64,000 nucleotides of DNA from Nocardiopsis sp. NRRL B-16309 (lineage in GTDB: Bacteria; Actinomycetota; Actinomycetes; Streptosporangiales; Streptosporangiaceae): positions 1 through 64,000 of the forward strand of contig NZ_LGEC01000068.1 of assembly GCF_001279585.1 (NCBI RefSeq), read 5' to 3'. A program made the position numbers and the translations under genes. Of this stretch, positions 16,286 to 24,558 are shown piece by piece. Under the pieces are notes generated by a model that saw nothing but the letters and a program-made list of their open reading frames with translations, was not told the origin of the DNA and did no database searches. How positions within the stretch are numbered: position 1 is the stretch's first letter; every line of letters begins with the position of its first letter.

Positions 16286-17389
16286 ATGACCGGCCGCATC
16301 CTCCTGCTCGGCGCCACAGGCTACACGGGCGGCCTCGTCCTCGACGCCCTCCTGCGACGCGGCGTGCGACCGACCGTGGCCGGACGCGACGCCGCCGCCG
16401 TGGCCGCTCTCGCCGACCGATCCGGCGGACTCGACCACGCGGTCGTCGACGCCGCCGGTCCCGAAGCCTTGCGCGCGCACCTGCGCCCCGGCGACGTCCT
16501 GGCCACCACTGTCGGGCCCTTCGAGCGCCTCGGGCACCACGTCGCGCGGGCCGCCGCCGACATCGGCGCCCACTACGTCGACTCCACCGGTGAGGTCGGC
16601 TTCGTCCGCGCCCTGCGCGACCGGCACCACCAGCGCGCCCGCGAGACCGGGTCGGTGATGCTCCCCGCCTTCGGGTACGACTACGTCCCCGGCGTCCTCG
16701 CCGGAACCCTCGCCGCCCTCGAAGCGGGCGAGTCCGCCCGCGCTCTCGACATCGGCTACTTCGCCACCGGCCCGCTCCGGAACGGAACGAGCCAGGGCAC
16801 CCGCGCCACCATGCGCGACGGCCTGACCCTGCCGTCCGCGCGTCGGCACCGCCACCGGCTGGTCGAGGAACGCACCGCCTCCCGCGTCCGGGGCTTCAGC
16901 GTCGGCGGCCGTCGCCGGTCCGCCTTCCTGGTCTCCGGCACCGAAGTGCTCTTCCTGCCCGACACCTGCCCCGCGCTGAGCGACATCACCGTCTACAACG
17001 GCTGGTTCTCCGCGCTCAGCCGCCCGATCTCCCTGGTGTCGGCCGCCGTCGGCGCCGTGACCCGGCTGCCCGGGGGCCGCGGGCTGACCGCACTGCTCAC
17101 CCGCCCGCTCTCCGGCGGCCCGCCCGGCGGACCCGACGCCACCGCACGCGCACGGACCCGCAGCCACGTCGTCGCCGTCGCCTCGACCGGGGCCCCGGGC
17201 CGCAGGCCGCTCGCCGAAGTCCACGTCGAGGGCCCCAACCCGTACACCCTCACCGGCGAACTCATGGCGTGGGCCGCCCAGCGCCTCACCACCCACACCG
17301 CCACACCGGGGGTCGTCGGGCCCGTCGACGCCTTCGGCCTCGACACGTTCCGTGACGCCTGCGCCGAGATCGGCCTCGGCCCGGTCTGA
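16286..17389 (+). CDS. Saccharopine dehydrogenase-like NAD(P)-binding protein
   Basis: A 367-residue protein with a Rossmann start G-A-T-G-Y-T-G (9-15) and the layout of trans-acting enoyl reductase/saccharopine dehydrogenase-like proteins, including A-F-G-Y-D-Y-V-P-G in the second third. These act on lipids or polyketides or are uncharacterised; the true substrate is not evident. AAGGAGA lies 9 nt before the ATG at 16286. It stands alone and converges with the L,D-transpeptidase gene. Confidence 0.8.
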   Translation: MTGRILLLGATGYTGGLVLDALLRRGVRPTVAGRDAAAVAALADRSGGLDHAVVDAAGPEALRAHLRPGDVLATTVGPFERLGHHVARAAADIGAHYVDSTGEVGFVRALRDRHHQRARETGSVMLPAFGYDYVPGVLAGTLAALEAGESARALDIGYFATGPLRNGTSQGTRATMRDGLTLPSARRHRHRLVEERTASRVRGFSVGGRRRSAFLVSGTEVLFLPDTCPALSDITVYNGWFSALSRPISLVSAAVGAVTRLPGGRGLTALLTRPLSGGPPGGPDATARARTRSHVVAVASTGAPGRRPLAEVHVEGPNPYTLTGELMAWAAQRLTTHTATPGVVGPVDAFGLDTFRDACAEIGLGPV

Positions 17390-17421
17390 TCCGCAGGGCC
17401 GGGCCGCAGCGGTCGGAGTCC

Positions 17422-17448
17422 GGACCGGGGCGGAGGCCCGGCCGGTCC
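17422..17448. terminator. Hairpin between convergent genes
   Basis: GGACCGG and CCGGTCC form a 7-bp stem around a GC-rich 13-nt loop in the 67-bp gap between two convergent genes, a position where a bidirectional terminator is expected. No U-tract. Confidence 0.4.
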
Positions 17449-17456
17449 CTGGCTCG

Positions 17457-18734
17457 CTAGTCGGACTCTCCGTGCGGGGAGCCCGGGGTGCCGGGCTCGC
17501 CGGTGTCGTCGGCGACGCCGGTGGCGCTCTCCGCCAGCCACGCGTCCCAGGACCGCTGCCAGTAGCCCCAACCGTTGTCGACGTCGAGTTCGCGGTCGGT
17601 CCCGGTGACGATCAGCGGATCGCCCATGAGCGAGTTCTCGTAGAACCACCGGGCGTCCGCGGTGGCCAGGTTGGGGCACCCGTGGCTGAGGTTGGCCTCG
17701 CCGAGCTGGTCGTTCCACGGCGCGGCGTGCGTGAACTCGCCGCTGTCGGAGAAGCGGACGGCGTACTGGACCTCGATCTCGTAGCCCTCCGGGCTGTCGA
17801 CCGGGACGCCGACGGTGGAGGAGTCCATCACCAGGTTCTCGTACTTCTCCATGGTGAGGTGGACGCCGCTGGTGGTGGTGTAGCGCTCGACGTCGGCCCG
17901 CCCGATGCTGGTGGGGAAGTCCTGGACCTGCTCCCCGCCGCGCTCGACGGTCATGCGCTTGGTGTCGCTGTCGATGGTGCTGGTCTGGGACCGCCCGACC
18001 GTGAAGTCGAGCCGGTGGTTCTCGATGCCGTAGACACCGTCACTCGCCTGGACGCCGGCCAGGCGCAGGTTGACGCTGACGTCCTGGTCGGGCTCCCAGT
18101 ACTCCTGCGGGCGGAAGACCGCGGTCCGGTCGCCGAACCAGTTCCAGGCACCCCGCACCGGCTTGTCGGAGAGCACCTCCAACGCCGACTCCACACTTGC
18201 CTTGTTCTGTACGGGCAGGTCGAATTCGACGATGACGGGCATGCCCACGCCGACGGTCTGGCCGCTGATCGGGAAGTTCGACTTCAGCTCCAGGCGCCGC
18301 CCCGGGGTCGCGGCGAGGGTCGAGAACTCGTGGGTGACCTCGGTGCGCTCTCCATCGTCGGACTCGGCGGCGGCGGTGACCGTGATGTCGGCGCCGGGAA
18401 CCAGTGTCCAGTCGCTGGTCCACTCGGTCTCGTCCTCGTTGAGGGACCCGGTCATCTCGTCGGCGCCGGTGCCCTCGAACCCCGCCGTCGAGACCCGCAC
18501 CTCGGTGAGGGTGCCCCCTTCGGCCTCGACGACGACGGGCAGGTCGGGGCGGACGTCGGACGCGCCGTCCTCCGGGGTGACGCGGACGGTGACGGGCTCG
18601 GGGGTCTCCCGGGGTTCCTCGCTCTCCACCGGGGGGTCGGCCGGGGGCGTCGAACACGAGGTCGCGCCCAGCAGGCCGAAGGCGAGGAGGCCGAGGACGA
18701 CGCGTCTCTTCGGGTCGGGAGGGGTGGTGTGCAT
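17457..18734 (-). CDS. L,D-transpeptidase lipoprotein with Ig-like domains
   Basis: A 425-residue cell-envelope enzyme that makes 3-3 cross-links in peptidoglycan. It is a lipoprotein (lipobox L-L-G-A-T-S-C, Cys27) with two Ig-like domains (about 45-240) and a YkuD catalytic domain whose S-H-G-C-P-N motif lies at 350-355 with nucleophile Cys353. The layout matches mycobacterial LdtMt2-type proteins. The Pro after Cys in place of the usual Val or Ile is a small deviation. The last 35 residues are acidic and Gly/Pro-rich. Confidence 0.92.
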   Translation of the reverse strand: MHTTPPDPKRRVVLGLLAFGLLGATSCSTPPADPPVESEEPRETPEPVTVRVTPEDGASDVRPDLPVVVEAEGGTLTEVRVSTAGFEGTGADEMTGSLNEDETEWTSDWTLVPGADITVTAAAESDDGERTEVTHEFSTLAATPGRRLELKSNFPISGQTVGVGMPVIVEFDLPVQNKASVESALEVLSDKPVRGAWNWFGDRTAVFRPQEYWEPDQDVSVNLRLAGVQASDGVYGIENHRLDFTVGRSQTSTIDSDTKRMTVERGGEQVQDFPTSIGRADVERYTTTSGVHLTMEKYENLVMDSSTVGVPVDSPEGYEIEVQYAVRFSDSGEFTHAAPWNDQLGEANLSHGCPNLATADARWFYENSLMGDPLIVTGTDRELDVDNGWGYWQRSWDAWLAESATGVADDTGEPGTPGSPHGESD

Positions 18735-18948
18735 GATCGGATGCTCCGTCTGCGGTTCGGGGACCTCTGTTCCGGGAGCACGGTGATACCCGGGACGAAG
18801 TCGGGATAGCGGGGAATGCGGTGGTGTGGTGCCGTTCGGGTGGTACGGCGGACGAAGTCGTGGGGGCGGGAGGCGCCGGGCGCTGCCGGGGAGCCGCGAG
18901 GGCTCCGCGTCCGGCGCCCGGAGATCCGGAGACCGGCACCTGGCCGAA

Positions 18949-19015
18949 CGGGAGGCCGTCCCCGCGGTGCGGCGACGCCCGGCGGATGGTCGGCCGGGAG
19001 GCCGTCCCTGCGGTG
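18949..19015. repeat. 21-bp direct repeat, two copies
   Basis: A 21-bp unit beginning CGGGAGGCCGTCCC occurs at 18949-18969 and 18995-19015 with one mismatch. It lies in the 333-bp gene-free stretch between the L,D-transpeptidase start and the small-protein stop. Nothing else coding is seen in 18735-19033. Confidence 0.6.
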
Positions 19016-19033
19016 GGGCGGTGCCCGGTGTAC

Positions 19034-19059
19034 CGCAGGCCGGTCCGGACCGGCCTGCG
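19034..19059 (-). terminator. Perfect 13-bp inverted repeat after the small-protein gene
   Basis: CGCAGGCCGGTCC is followed at once by its exact complement, 8 bp beyond the stop codon of the reverse-strand small-protein gene. Position and stem strength support a terminator, though no U-tract follows. Confidence 0.6.
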
Positions 19060-19067
19060 TCGGCGGA

Positions 19068-19490
19068 TCAGACCCGCTGGACGCAGAGGGAGATGAGCAG
19101 GCGCGTCCCGCTCCAGGGAACGGCCGCGGTCGCCGAGGGCCGCCACGGGACCGCGCGGGCGACAGGCGTCCGCAGCAGGGCCGTGCCGGTGCCGAGACCC
19201 GTCAGCACGGCTCCCGCGAGGCCGGAACCGCGCTGGTCGGCGCCCGTGCTCACGTCCGAGGGGCACAGATGGTGCTCTTCGTCGGTGCTGTCGGTGCGGT
19301 CAGCGTGATCGGCGGCGGAGCTGAGTCCGGCCGGCTCCGATCCGGCCCCGACGGCCGTCCCGTCGCGCGGAGGTGCCGAGGCGGCGTCCACGGCCCAGGC
19401 GGCGCAGAAGAGGTGGGCGACGAACAGCAGCGACAACAGCAGGGCCCCTGCCCAGGGGCTCCACCACCGGTTCCAGATCATCGCCGACAC
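19068..19490 (-). CDS. Small membrane or exported protein with LCVQRV tail (copy A)
   Basis: About 140 residues if started at the GTG at 19490, which lies 7 nt after a TAGGGT -10 box and would be leaderless; an ATG three codons on is the alternative. There is one hydrophobic segment near the N-terminus (A-L-L-L-S-L-L-F-V-A), a low-complexity acidic middle with His and one Cys, and a C-terminus ending L-L-I-S-L-C-V-Q-R-V. The divergent neighbour at 19691 ends L-L-T-L-L-C-V-Q-R-V. Family not recognised with certainty; it recalls small DUF6153-like actinomycete proteins with conserved C-terminal tails. Confidence 0.6.
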   Translation of the reverse strand: MSAMIWNRWWSPWAGALLLSLLFVAHLFCAAWAVDAASAPPRDGTAVGAGSEPAGLSSAADHADRTDSTDEEHHLCPSDVSTGADQRGSGLAGAVLTGLGTGTALLRTPVARAVPWRPSATAAVPWSGTRLLISLCVQRV

Positions 19491-19497
19491 GGCACGA

Positions 19498-19683
19498 ACC
19501 CTACCCAACGGGTCCGGCGACGCCGTCCGCTCCGTGGTCGGGTCGAAGGACGACCGCGCCGCAGATCCCCGCGCCTCCTGGCGGATCGGCGCGGGCCGGG
19601 GCGGGCGTGCGGCGTTGGTCACGAACGGCGTCGTCGCGCTCGTGCACCACCCGATCCGCGCCGCGCGAGGCCACCGCTACAGT
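19498..19683. promoter_or_regulatory. Divergent, matched leaderless promoters
   Basis: On the reverse strand TAGGGT (19498-19503) lies exactly 7 nt before the GTG of copy A. On the forward strand TACAGT (19678-19683) lies exactly 7 nt before the ATG of copy B. Both continue TTC…GC into the start codon. The shared layout suggests leaderless transcripts with common control. No clear -35 box was seen for either. Confidence 0.5.
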
Positions 19684-19690
19684 TCCTTGC

Positions 19691-20164
19691 ATGGACGGGC
19701 ACACCCACACACGGAGTCAGCGCACCATCGCGGTGCCGCTGATCTTCCTGGTGGTCCTGTGCTTCCTGTGCGCCCTGTGCCACAGCGCCGCGCCACAGGC
19801 CGCGACCCCTACCGCGCCCCCTACGGCGACCTCTGCCGCGACCAGTGCCGCGGCTGGTGTCTCCACCGGTGCCGCCGCTGCCGTCGCCCCGTCCGCGTCG
19901 GCGGCCGACTGCCCGGCGGAGGAGGCCGCGCCGGTTCCCTCCGACGCACCCGTGCAGGGCCTCACGCACGCGTGCGAGGCGACCGAGGGACACGGACTGC
20001 CCACCGCTCCGCCCCTGTTCCTCTTCCTCGCGCTCGGGGCCGTCCTCGTCCTCGCGCTGCTGTCGGCGCCACGGCCCGGCCCGGCGCCCCGCCCCCACCG
20101 GTCCGCACCAGCGGCCCCGCACGGGAGCGGGCTGCTGACACTGCTCTGCGTCCAACGGGTCTAG
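19691..20164 (+). CDS. Small membrane protein with LCVQRV tail (copy B)
   Basis: A 157-residue protein with an N-terminal membrane segment rich in Leu, Val and Cys (residues 13-28), an Ala/Thr/Pro-rich linker with two Cys, a second hydrophobic segment (P-L-F-L-F-L-A-L-G-A) and the tail L-L-T-L-L-C-V-Q-R-V. It shares the tail with copy A, encoded divergently, but little else. The ATG at 19691 directly follows a -10 box and lacks a ribosome binding site. Being next to DsbA and VKOR genes, and carrying several Cys, it may be a target or partner of that system (inferred). Confidence 0.6.
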   Translation: MDGHTHTRSQRTIAVPLIFLVVLCFLCALCHSAAPQAATPTAPPTATSAATSAAAGVSTGAAAAVAPSASAADCPAEEAAPVPSDAPVQGLTHACEATEGHGLPTAPPLFLFLALGAVLVLALLSAPRPGPAPRPHRSAPAAPHGSGLLTLLCVQRV

Positions 20165-20296
20165 AACACGGTCATCCGCCGCGCCCCGCACCCCGTGCCG
20201 GGACGCGCGGCCCCCTGCCCGCCCACCGGGCGAGGCCACCCCTCCTTGACCGTTGTCGAGCGCCGCACCGCGCTCTCCCCAACCCAGGACGTCCTC

Positions 20297-21001
20297 ATGA
20301 GCAAGAACCTCGGTATCACCCTCGGCCTGATCATGGTCGCCGTCATCGGAGCCGGACTCCTCATGGCCCTCGACGGCCGCGACGGAGCCACCGGCTCCCC
20401 GTCCGCCCCCACCGCGCCCGCCGGCCAGGACCCCACGGCCGCGCCCGCCCCGCCGACCGCACCCGCGGAACTGCTCGTCCGCGAGAACAGCCGCTACCTC
20501 GACCGTGTCGAGGAGTCCCCGGTGACGGTCGTGGAGTTCCTCGACTTCGAGTGCGAGGCCTGCCGCGCCCAGTTCCCCGTCATGGAGCGGATCCGCGAGG
20601 ACTACGACGGCCGGATCAACATGGTCGTCCGCTACTTCCCCCTGCCCGGACACACCAACTCCGAGCCTGCGGCCGCGGCGGTGGAGGCCGCCGCCCAGCA
20701 GGGCGCGCTGGAGGAGATGTACGTCCGGATGTACGAGACCCAGGCCGAGTGGGGCGAGTCCCGCGAGTCGCGGGCCGAGGTGTTCGTGGGCTTCGCCGAG
20801 GACCTGGACCTGGACACCGGCGAGTTCGTCCGGACCATGGAGTCCGCCGAGACCCGGGAGCGGGTGGCGTCCGACTTCGAGGACGGCGTCGCCCTCGGCG
20901 TCCAGGGCACCCCGACGATCTTCGTCAACGGGCACCTCGCCCCGAGCATGCCCGACTACGAGGTACTCGCGTCCATGATCGACGCGGAGCTGGCGGAATG
21001 A
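20297..21001 (+). CDS. DsbA-like thiol oxidoreductase, membrane-anchored
   Basis: A 234-residue thioredoxin-fold protein: an N-terminal membrane anchor (about 6-25), a Pro/Ala-rich linker, then a DsbA-like domain with the redox pair Cys86-x-x-Cys89 (F-E-C-E-A-C) and a cis-Pro loop G-T-P-T-I-F near 205. It introduces disulfides into exported proteins. The gene overlaps the VKOR gene by 4 nt (ATGA), and VKOR would reoxidise it. AGGAC precedes the ATG. Confidence 0.92.
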   Translation: MSKNLGITLGLIMVAVIGAGLLMALDGRDGATGSPSAPTAPAGQDPTAAPAPPTAPAELLVRENSRYLDRVEESPVTVVEFLDFECEACRAQFPVMERIREDYDGRINMVVRYFPLPGHTNSEPAAAAVEAAAQQGALEEMYVRMYETQAEWGESRESRAEVFVGFAEDLDLDTGEFVRTMESAETRERVASDFEDGVALGVQGTPTIFVNGHLAPSMPDYEVLASMIDAELAE

Positions 21002-21642
21002 GCGCCCGCGCCACCGCGGGCGACGCCGGGGCCCCGCCTCCGGGAGCCGATGTCGCCGTCATCAGCCGGGCGCTGCCGTGGCTGCTCACCGCGGGCGGGG
21101 CCATCGGTCTCCTCTCCGCGGCGGCCCTGCTGGTGGAGCGGATCAGGGTGCTGGCAGACCCCGGACACGTGCCCGCGTGCAGCATCAACCCGTTGCTCTC
21201 CTGCGGCACCGTCATGGCCACACCGCAGGCCGAGGCCTTCGGGATCCCCAATCCGGTCGTCGGCGTCGCGTGCTTCGCCGTGGTCACCACGGTCGGCGCC
21301 GCGCTCCTGGCGGGCGCGCGGTTGCGGCGCTGGTTCTGGCTCGGACTCCAGGCGGGCGTGCTGTTCGGGGCGGTCTTCGTGCACTGGCTGATCTTCCAGA
21401 GCCTGTACCGCATCGGTGCGCTGTGCCCGTACTGCCTGGTCGTGTGGGCGGTGACGATCCCCCTCTTCTGGTACGTCACCCTGCACAACCTGCGCTCGGC
21501 GCACCTGCCCGTCGCCGCCCGGCTGCGGCGTCCGACGGACGTCCTGGCCCGCAACCACACCGTCGTGCTCACCGTGTGGGCACTGGTGGTCATCGGCCTG
21601 GTCGGCCAGGCGTTCTGGGCCTCCTGGGCCGCCCTGCTGTAG
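20998..21642 (+). CDS. Vitamin K epoxide reductase (VKOR) family membrane protein
   Basis: A 214-residue membrane protein with five likely membrane segments. It has the loop pair Cys61 and Cys69 (A-C-S-I-N-P-L-L-S-C-G) and the active pair Cys143-x-x-Cys146 (L-C-P-Y-C). Bacterial VKOR replaces DsbB, passing electrons from DsbA to menaquinone. Translation is coupled to the DsbA-like gene. Confidence 0.93.
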   Translation: MSARATAGDAGAPPPGADVAVISRALPWLLTAGGAIGLLSAAALLVERIRVLADPGHVPACSINPLLSCGTVMATPQAEAFGIPNPVVGVACFAVVTTVGAALLAGARLRRWFWLGLQAGVLFGAVFVHWLIFQSLYRIGALCPYCLVVWAVTIPLFWYVTLHNLRSAHLPVAARLRRPTDVLARNHTVVLTVWALVVIGLVGQAFWASWAALL

Positions 21643-21755
21643 CGCCGCGGACACCGGCCGCACCGGCGCCGCCACCTCCGCCCGACGGCTTGTGGGCCCC
21701 GGGCGGGGGCGGCGCACCCCTGTCGGGGGCGGCCCGGACGGTGGACAATGCCATC

Positions 21756-22118
21756 ATGCGATGGCTGTGGACATGGATCCTGGGTTCGGTGACGGTCGTG
21801 CTGGCGGTGGCCTGGACGCTGCCCCGGCTCCTGCCGGATCTGGACCTGGGGCTCGACGAACTCAACCAACTGGCCGGGATCGCCTCCCTGGCCGTAGCGG
21901 TGGCCACCGGGGCGGTCACGGTGTGGGCGGTGCGCCACCCACCCGCCGCCGACGACCGCGCCACCCCCGCCCACGGTGGCGGGGCGACCACCCCCGCGGC
22001 CGGGGGAGGGACGGGCCCCGTGCGGGAGCACATCGACTTCTCCGGCGGTACCTTCCACGGTCCGGTGACCGGCAAGAAGGTCGAATACCACCGCGACCGG
22101 CCGGACGCCCCCGGGTGA
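21756..22118 (+). CDS. Two-TM small protein with C-terminal FSGGTFH motif
   Basis: A 120-residue protein with two hydrophobic segments (about 5-25 and 40-60) and a Gly/Pro-rich cytoplasmic tail holding I-D-F-S-G-G-T-F-H-G-P-V-T-G-K. The same motif ends the protein at 24052-24558 two kilobases away. FSGGTFH-type motifs are seen in actinomycete proteins linked to NTPase/protease conflict systems, but no such partner is present here. Function unknown. It converges with the MerR gene. Confidence 0.65.
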   Translation: MRWLWTWILGSVTVVLAVAWTLPRLLPDLDLGLDELNQLAGIASLAVAVATGAVTVWAVRHPPAADDRATPAHGGGATTPAAGGGTGPVREHIDFSGGTFHGPVTGKKVEYHRDRPDAPG

Positions 22119-22128
22119 CGCGGGTCGC

Positions 22129-22150
22129 CGGTGAGCGGCCCCGCTCACCG
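22129..22150. terminator. Hairpin between convergent genes
   Basis: CGGTGAGCGG and CCGCTCACCG form a perfect 10-bp stem with a 2-nt loop in the 76-bp gap between two convergent genes. Likely bidirectional terminator. Confidence 0.6.
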
Positions 22151-22194
22151 CGACGACCGCGTCGATGGCTCCGCCGGGCCCCTCCCGGGTGCCG

Positions 22195-22572
22195 TCAGGC
22201 GGAGGCGTCGGAGCGCAGGGACTCCTGATAGGCCCGGGCCGTGGCCATCAGGCCGTCGAGCGCGTCCCGCGTGCGCACCAGCTCGGCGATGTGTCCGGTG
22301 AGCCGGTCGCGCTCCTGTTCCATGCGCTCCATCGCCGCCTCGGAGTTGTGCTCGCTCGGTGCGTCGACGCAGGGCAGCAGCTCGGTGATCGTGCGGCTGG
22401 ACAACCCCGCGGCGTACAACCGCTGGACGAAGGCGACGCGCTCGACATCGGCGTCGGTGAAGTGCCGCTGCCCACTGGGGCTGCGGGTGCTGGTGAGCAG
22501 GCCCTGCTCCTCGTAGTAGCGCAGGGAGCGGACACTCACCCCCGTCCGCGTCGCGAGCTCTCCGATGCGCAC
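22195..22572 (-). CDS. MerR-family transcriptional regulator
   Basis: A 125-residue regulator with an N-terminal winged helix-turn-helix starting M-R-I-G-E-L-A-T-R-T-G-V-S-V-R-S-L-R-Y-Y-E-E (1-70) and a C-terminal coiled-coil dimerisation helix. Only one Cys (in L-P-C-V-D) follows the DNA-binding domain, so a thiol or electrophile signal is possible. It is divergent from an ene-reductase gene, whose promoter has the long spacer typical of MerR targets, so it is probably an activator of that gene responding to electrophilic compounds. Confidence 0.88.
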   Translation of the reverse strand: MRIGELATRTGVSVRSLRYYEEQGLLTSTRSPSGQRHFTDADVERVAFVQRLYAAGLSSRTITELLPCVDAPSEHNSEAAMERMEQERDRLTGHIAELVRTRDALDGLMATARAYQESLRSDASA

Positions 22573-22620
22573 GGCTTCCCCCTCCGACCCGGGCCGCGGT
22601 GATGACCTGCGTCACACCGC

Positions 22621-22652
22621 TTGCCCCTCACACCAATGTCAGGTTTTAGCGT
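22621..22652 (+). promoter_or_regulatory. MerR-type promoter of the ene-reductase gene
   Basis: TTGCCC (22621-22626) and TAGCGT (22647-22652) are 20 bp apart, longer than the usual 17, as in MerR-activated promoters. Centred between them is CCTCACACCAATGTCAGG, an imperfect dyad (six of nine pairs match) like other MerR operators. Confidence 0.65.
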
Positions 22653-22699
22653 AGCCGACGTGCCCGGACCGGGCGCACCTTCCACGGAGGAGACCTGAC

Positions 22700-23773
22700 G
22701 TGACGAGCTTGTTCGAGCGTTTCCAGCTCGGGAACCTGACCCTGCCCAACCGGGTGGTCATGGCACCGATGACCCGTGTGCGCGCCGCCGCGGGCGGGCT
22801 GGCGACCCCGTCCATGGCGACGTACTACGCCCAGCGCGCGACCGCGGGCCTGATCGTGTCCGAGGGGGTGCAACCGAGCCTGGTGGGCCAGTCCAACCCG
22901 GGCACACCGGGGCTGTACACCGACGAGCAGGTCGCCTCCTGGACACCGGTGACCGACGCGGTGCACGCCAACGGCGGACGGATCTTCGCCCAGATCATGC
23001 ACGGCGGCCGGGTCTCCCACTCCGACACCACCGGTCTCCAGCCGGTCGGCCCGTCGGCCGTGCCCGCCGACGGAGACGTGTTCACCCCGAGCGGACCCCA
23101 GCCCGCCCCGACGCCGCGCGCGCTGGAGGAGGCCGAGGTGCCCGAGCACGCCGAGTCCTACGCCCGAGCCGCGCGCCGCGCCGCCGCCGCCGGATTCGAC
23201 GGAGTGGAGCTGCACGGTGCCAACGGCTACATGATCTCCCAGTTCCTCTCCTCCAACGCCAACCTGCGCACGGACTCCTACGGTGGCCCGGTGGCCAACA
23301 GGATCCGCTTCGCCGTCGAGGCCGCTGCGGCCACCGTCGACGCCGTCGGCACGGACCGGACGGGCATCCGCCTGTCCCCGGGCGGGGAGTTCTGGGGGGT
23401 CCGAGAGACCGAGGTCCGCGAGCTGTACACCGCGCTGCTCACCGAGCTGGCCCGGATCGGCCTGGCCTACGTCCACCTCGAAGCCACCACCGACGAGGAC
23501 CTGCTCCTGGAGCTGCGCCGGGTCTGGCCGGGCACGCTCATCATGAATCCCACGGTCCCCATGGGCCCGAAGCAGGCCGGCCGGGACGACGCCGACCACT
23601 GGCTCGGGCAGGGCGCCGACCTGATCAGTTTCGGCCGCTCCTTCATCTCCAACCCCGACCTGGTCGAGCGGCTGCGCGCAGGACTGCCGATCGCCCCGGT
23701 GGACGAGGCCGTGTACTACCAGGGCGGCGACCGGGGCTACCTGACCTACTCCGCCTACCAGCACAGTGCGTAG
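22700..23773 (+). CDS. Old yellow enzyme family ene-reductase (NADH:flavin oxidoreductase)
   Basis: A 357-residue FMN enzyme of the OYE family that reduces activated C=C bonds (N-ethylmaleimide, enones). The TIM barrel begins F-Q-L-G-N-L-T-L-P-N-R-V-V-M-A-P-M-T-R; the substrate-binding pair His172 and Asn175 lie in E-L-H-G-A-N-G-Y, followed by Q-F-L-S-S…R-x-D-x-Y-G-G, and the late I-S-F-G-R-S-F-I-S-N-P-D-L phosphate loop is present. GTG start with GGAGG 9 nt upstream. Regulated with the divergent MerR gene. Confidence 0.92.
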   Translation: MTSLFERFQLGNLTLPNRVVMAPMTRVRAAAGGLATPSMATYYAQRATAGLIVSEGVQPSLVGQSNPGTPGLYTDEQVASWTPVTDAVHANGGRIFAQIMHGGRVSHSDTTGLQPVGPSAVPADGDVFTPSGPQPAPTPRALEEAEVPEHAESYARAARRAAAAGFDGVELHGANGYMISQFLSSNANLRTDSYGGPVANRIRFAVEAAAATVDAVGTDRTGIRLSPGGEFWGVRETEVRELYTALLTELARIGLAYVHLEATTDEDLLLELRRVWPGTLIMNPTVPMGPKQAGRDDADHWLGQGADLISFGRSFISNPDLVERLRAGLPIAPVDEAVYYQGGDRGYLTYSAYQHSA

Positions 23774-23843
23774 CGCTCTGGCCGGGCGCCCTTCGCGTCG
23801 AGGCACGTGAGCGAACCGGTTCCGGAGGGGTCGCGTAACCGCG

Positions 23844-23880
23844 CGCGGCCCCGCCGGGACCGTCCCACGGCGGGGCCGCG
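23844..23880 (+). terminator. Strong 13-bp stem after the ene-reductase gene
   Basis: CGCGGCCCCGCCG pairs perfectly with 23868-23880 around an 11-nt loop that can itself fold. It lies 70 bp past the stop. High-GC actinomycete terminators often lack a U-tract, as here. The remainder of 23774-24051 shows a TAGCCT-like -10 near 23979 and nothing coding. Confidence 0.7.
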
Positions 23881-24051
23881 TCAGGACCGCAGCAGGACCG
23901 CGGCCACGTGATCGTGGGCCCACGGCCGTCGCGGGCGGGGTTTTCACCGTGATCCCGCGTGGTGGACGGGGGCAGCGGCTAGCCTGTCTTACCCAGGTGC
24001 GGCCCCCACGGGACGCACGCCCCCGGTCGTGTGAGGAGCAGTGCAGGCGCG

Positions 24052-24558
24052 ATGGATGAGACCTCCCCGCTGGTGGAGCAGGCCACCACCACCCTGGTCC
24101 GCTCGATGGCCTCCGACGACACCCCGGTCTGGCGGGTGGCGCTCGACGGGTTCGCGGCCCTGTTCGGTCGGTCCGGTCACGTGGTGGCGGCCGAGCTGGA
24201 ACGCTCCCGCGACGAGGTGGTCGCCCAGCCGCGTCTGGCCGACGAGGCGGCCGGGGAGTGGAAGCCCAAACTGCGCCGCCTGCTGGCGGCCGACCCCGAG
24301 GCGGCCGACCGGCTCCGCGCGCTCCTGTGGGAACTGGACGGCGCCCGTCCACAGCAGGGCGTGTCCAACCGCATCGAGGGCGGGGTCTCGGGGATCGCCA
24401 TCCAGGCGGGCCGTATCCAGGGCGGGGTCAACGGGTACGGCGGCGACCACGTCGACTTCTCCGGCGGCACCTTCCACGACAGGGTCGTCGGCAAGGAGGA
24501 ACACCACCACGAGGGCGCCCGGGCGGACCGGCCCCAGGGCTCGGCGGAGCGGCCCTGA
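24052..24558 (+). CDS. Hypothetical protein ending in FSGGTFH motif
   Basis: A 168-residue soluble, mainly helical protein. The C-terminal third holds a short glycine-rich repeat-like stretch (N-R-I-E-G-G-V-S-G-I-A-I-Q-A-G-R-I-Q-G-G-V) followed by D-F-S-G-G-T-F-H-D-R-V-V-G-K. The last motif matches the tail of the 21756-22118 protein. Beta-solenoid-like stretches of this kind occur in actinomycete proteins near STAND NTPases or proteases; none is adjacent. The ATG at 24052 is used; GAGGAG lies 12 nt upstream. Confidence 0.65.
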   Translation: MDETSPLVEQATTTLVRSMASDDTPVWRVALDGFAALFGRSGHVVAAELERSRDEVVAQPRLADEAAGEWKPKLRRLLAADPEAADRLRALLWELDGARPQQGVSNRIEGGVSGIAIQAGRIQGGVNGYGGDHVDFSGGTFHDRVVGKEEHHHEGARADRPQGSAERP

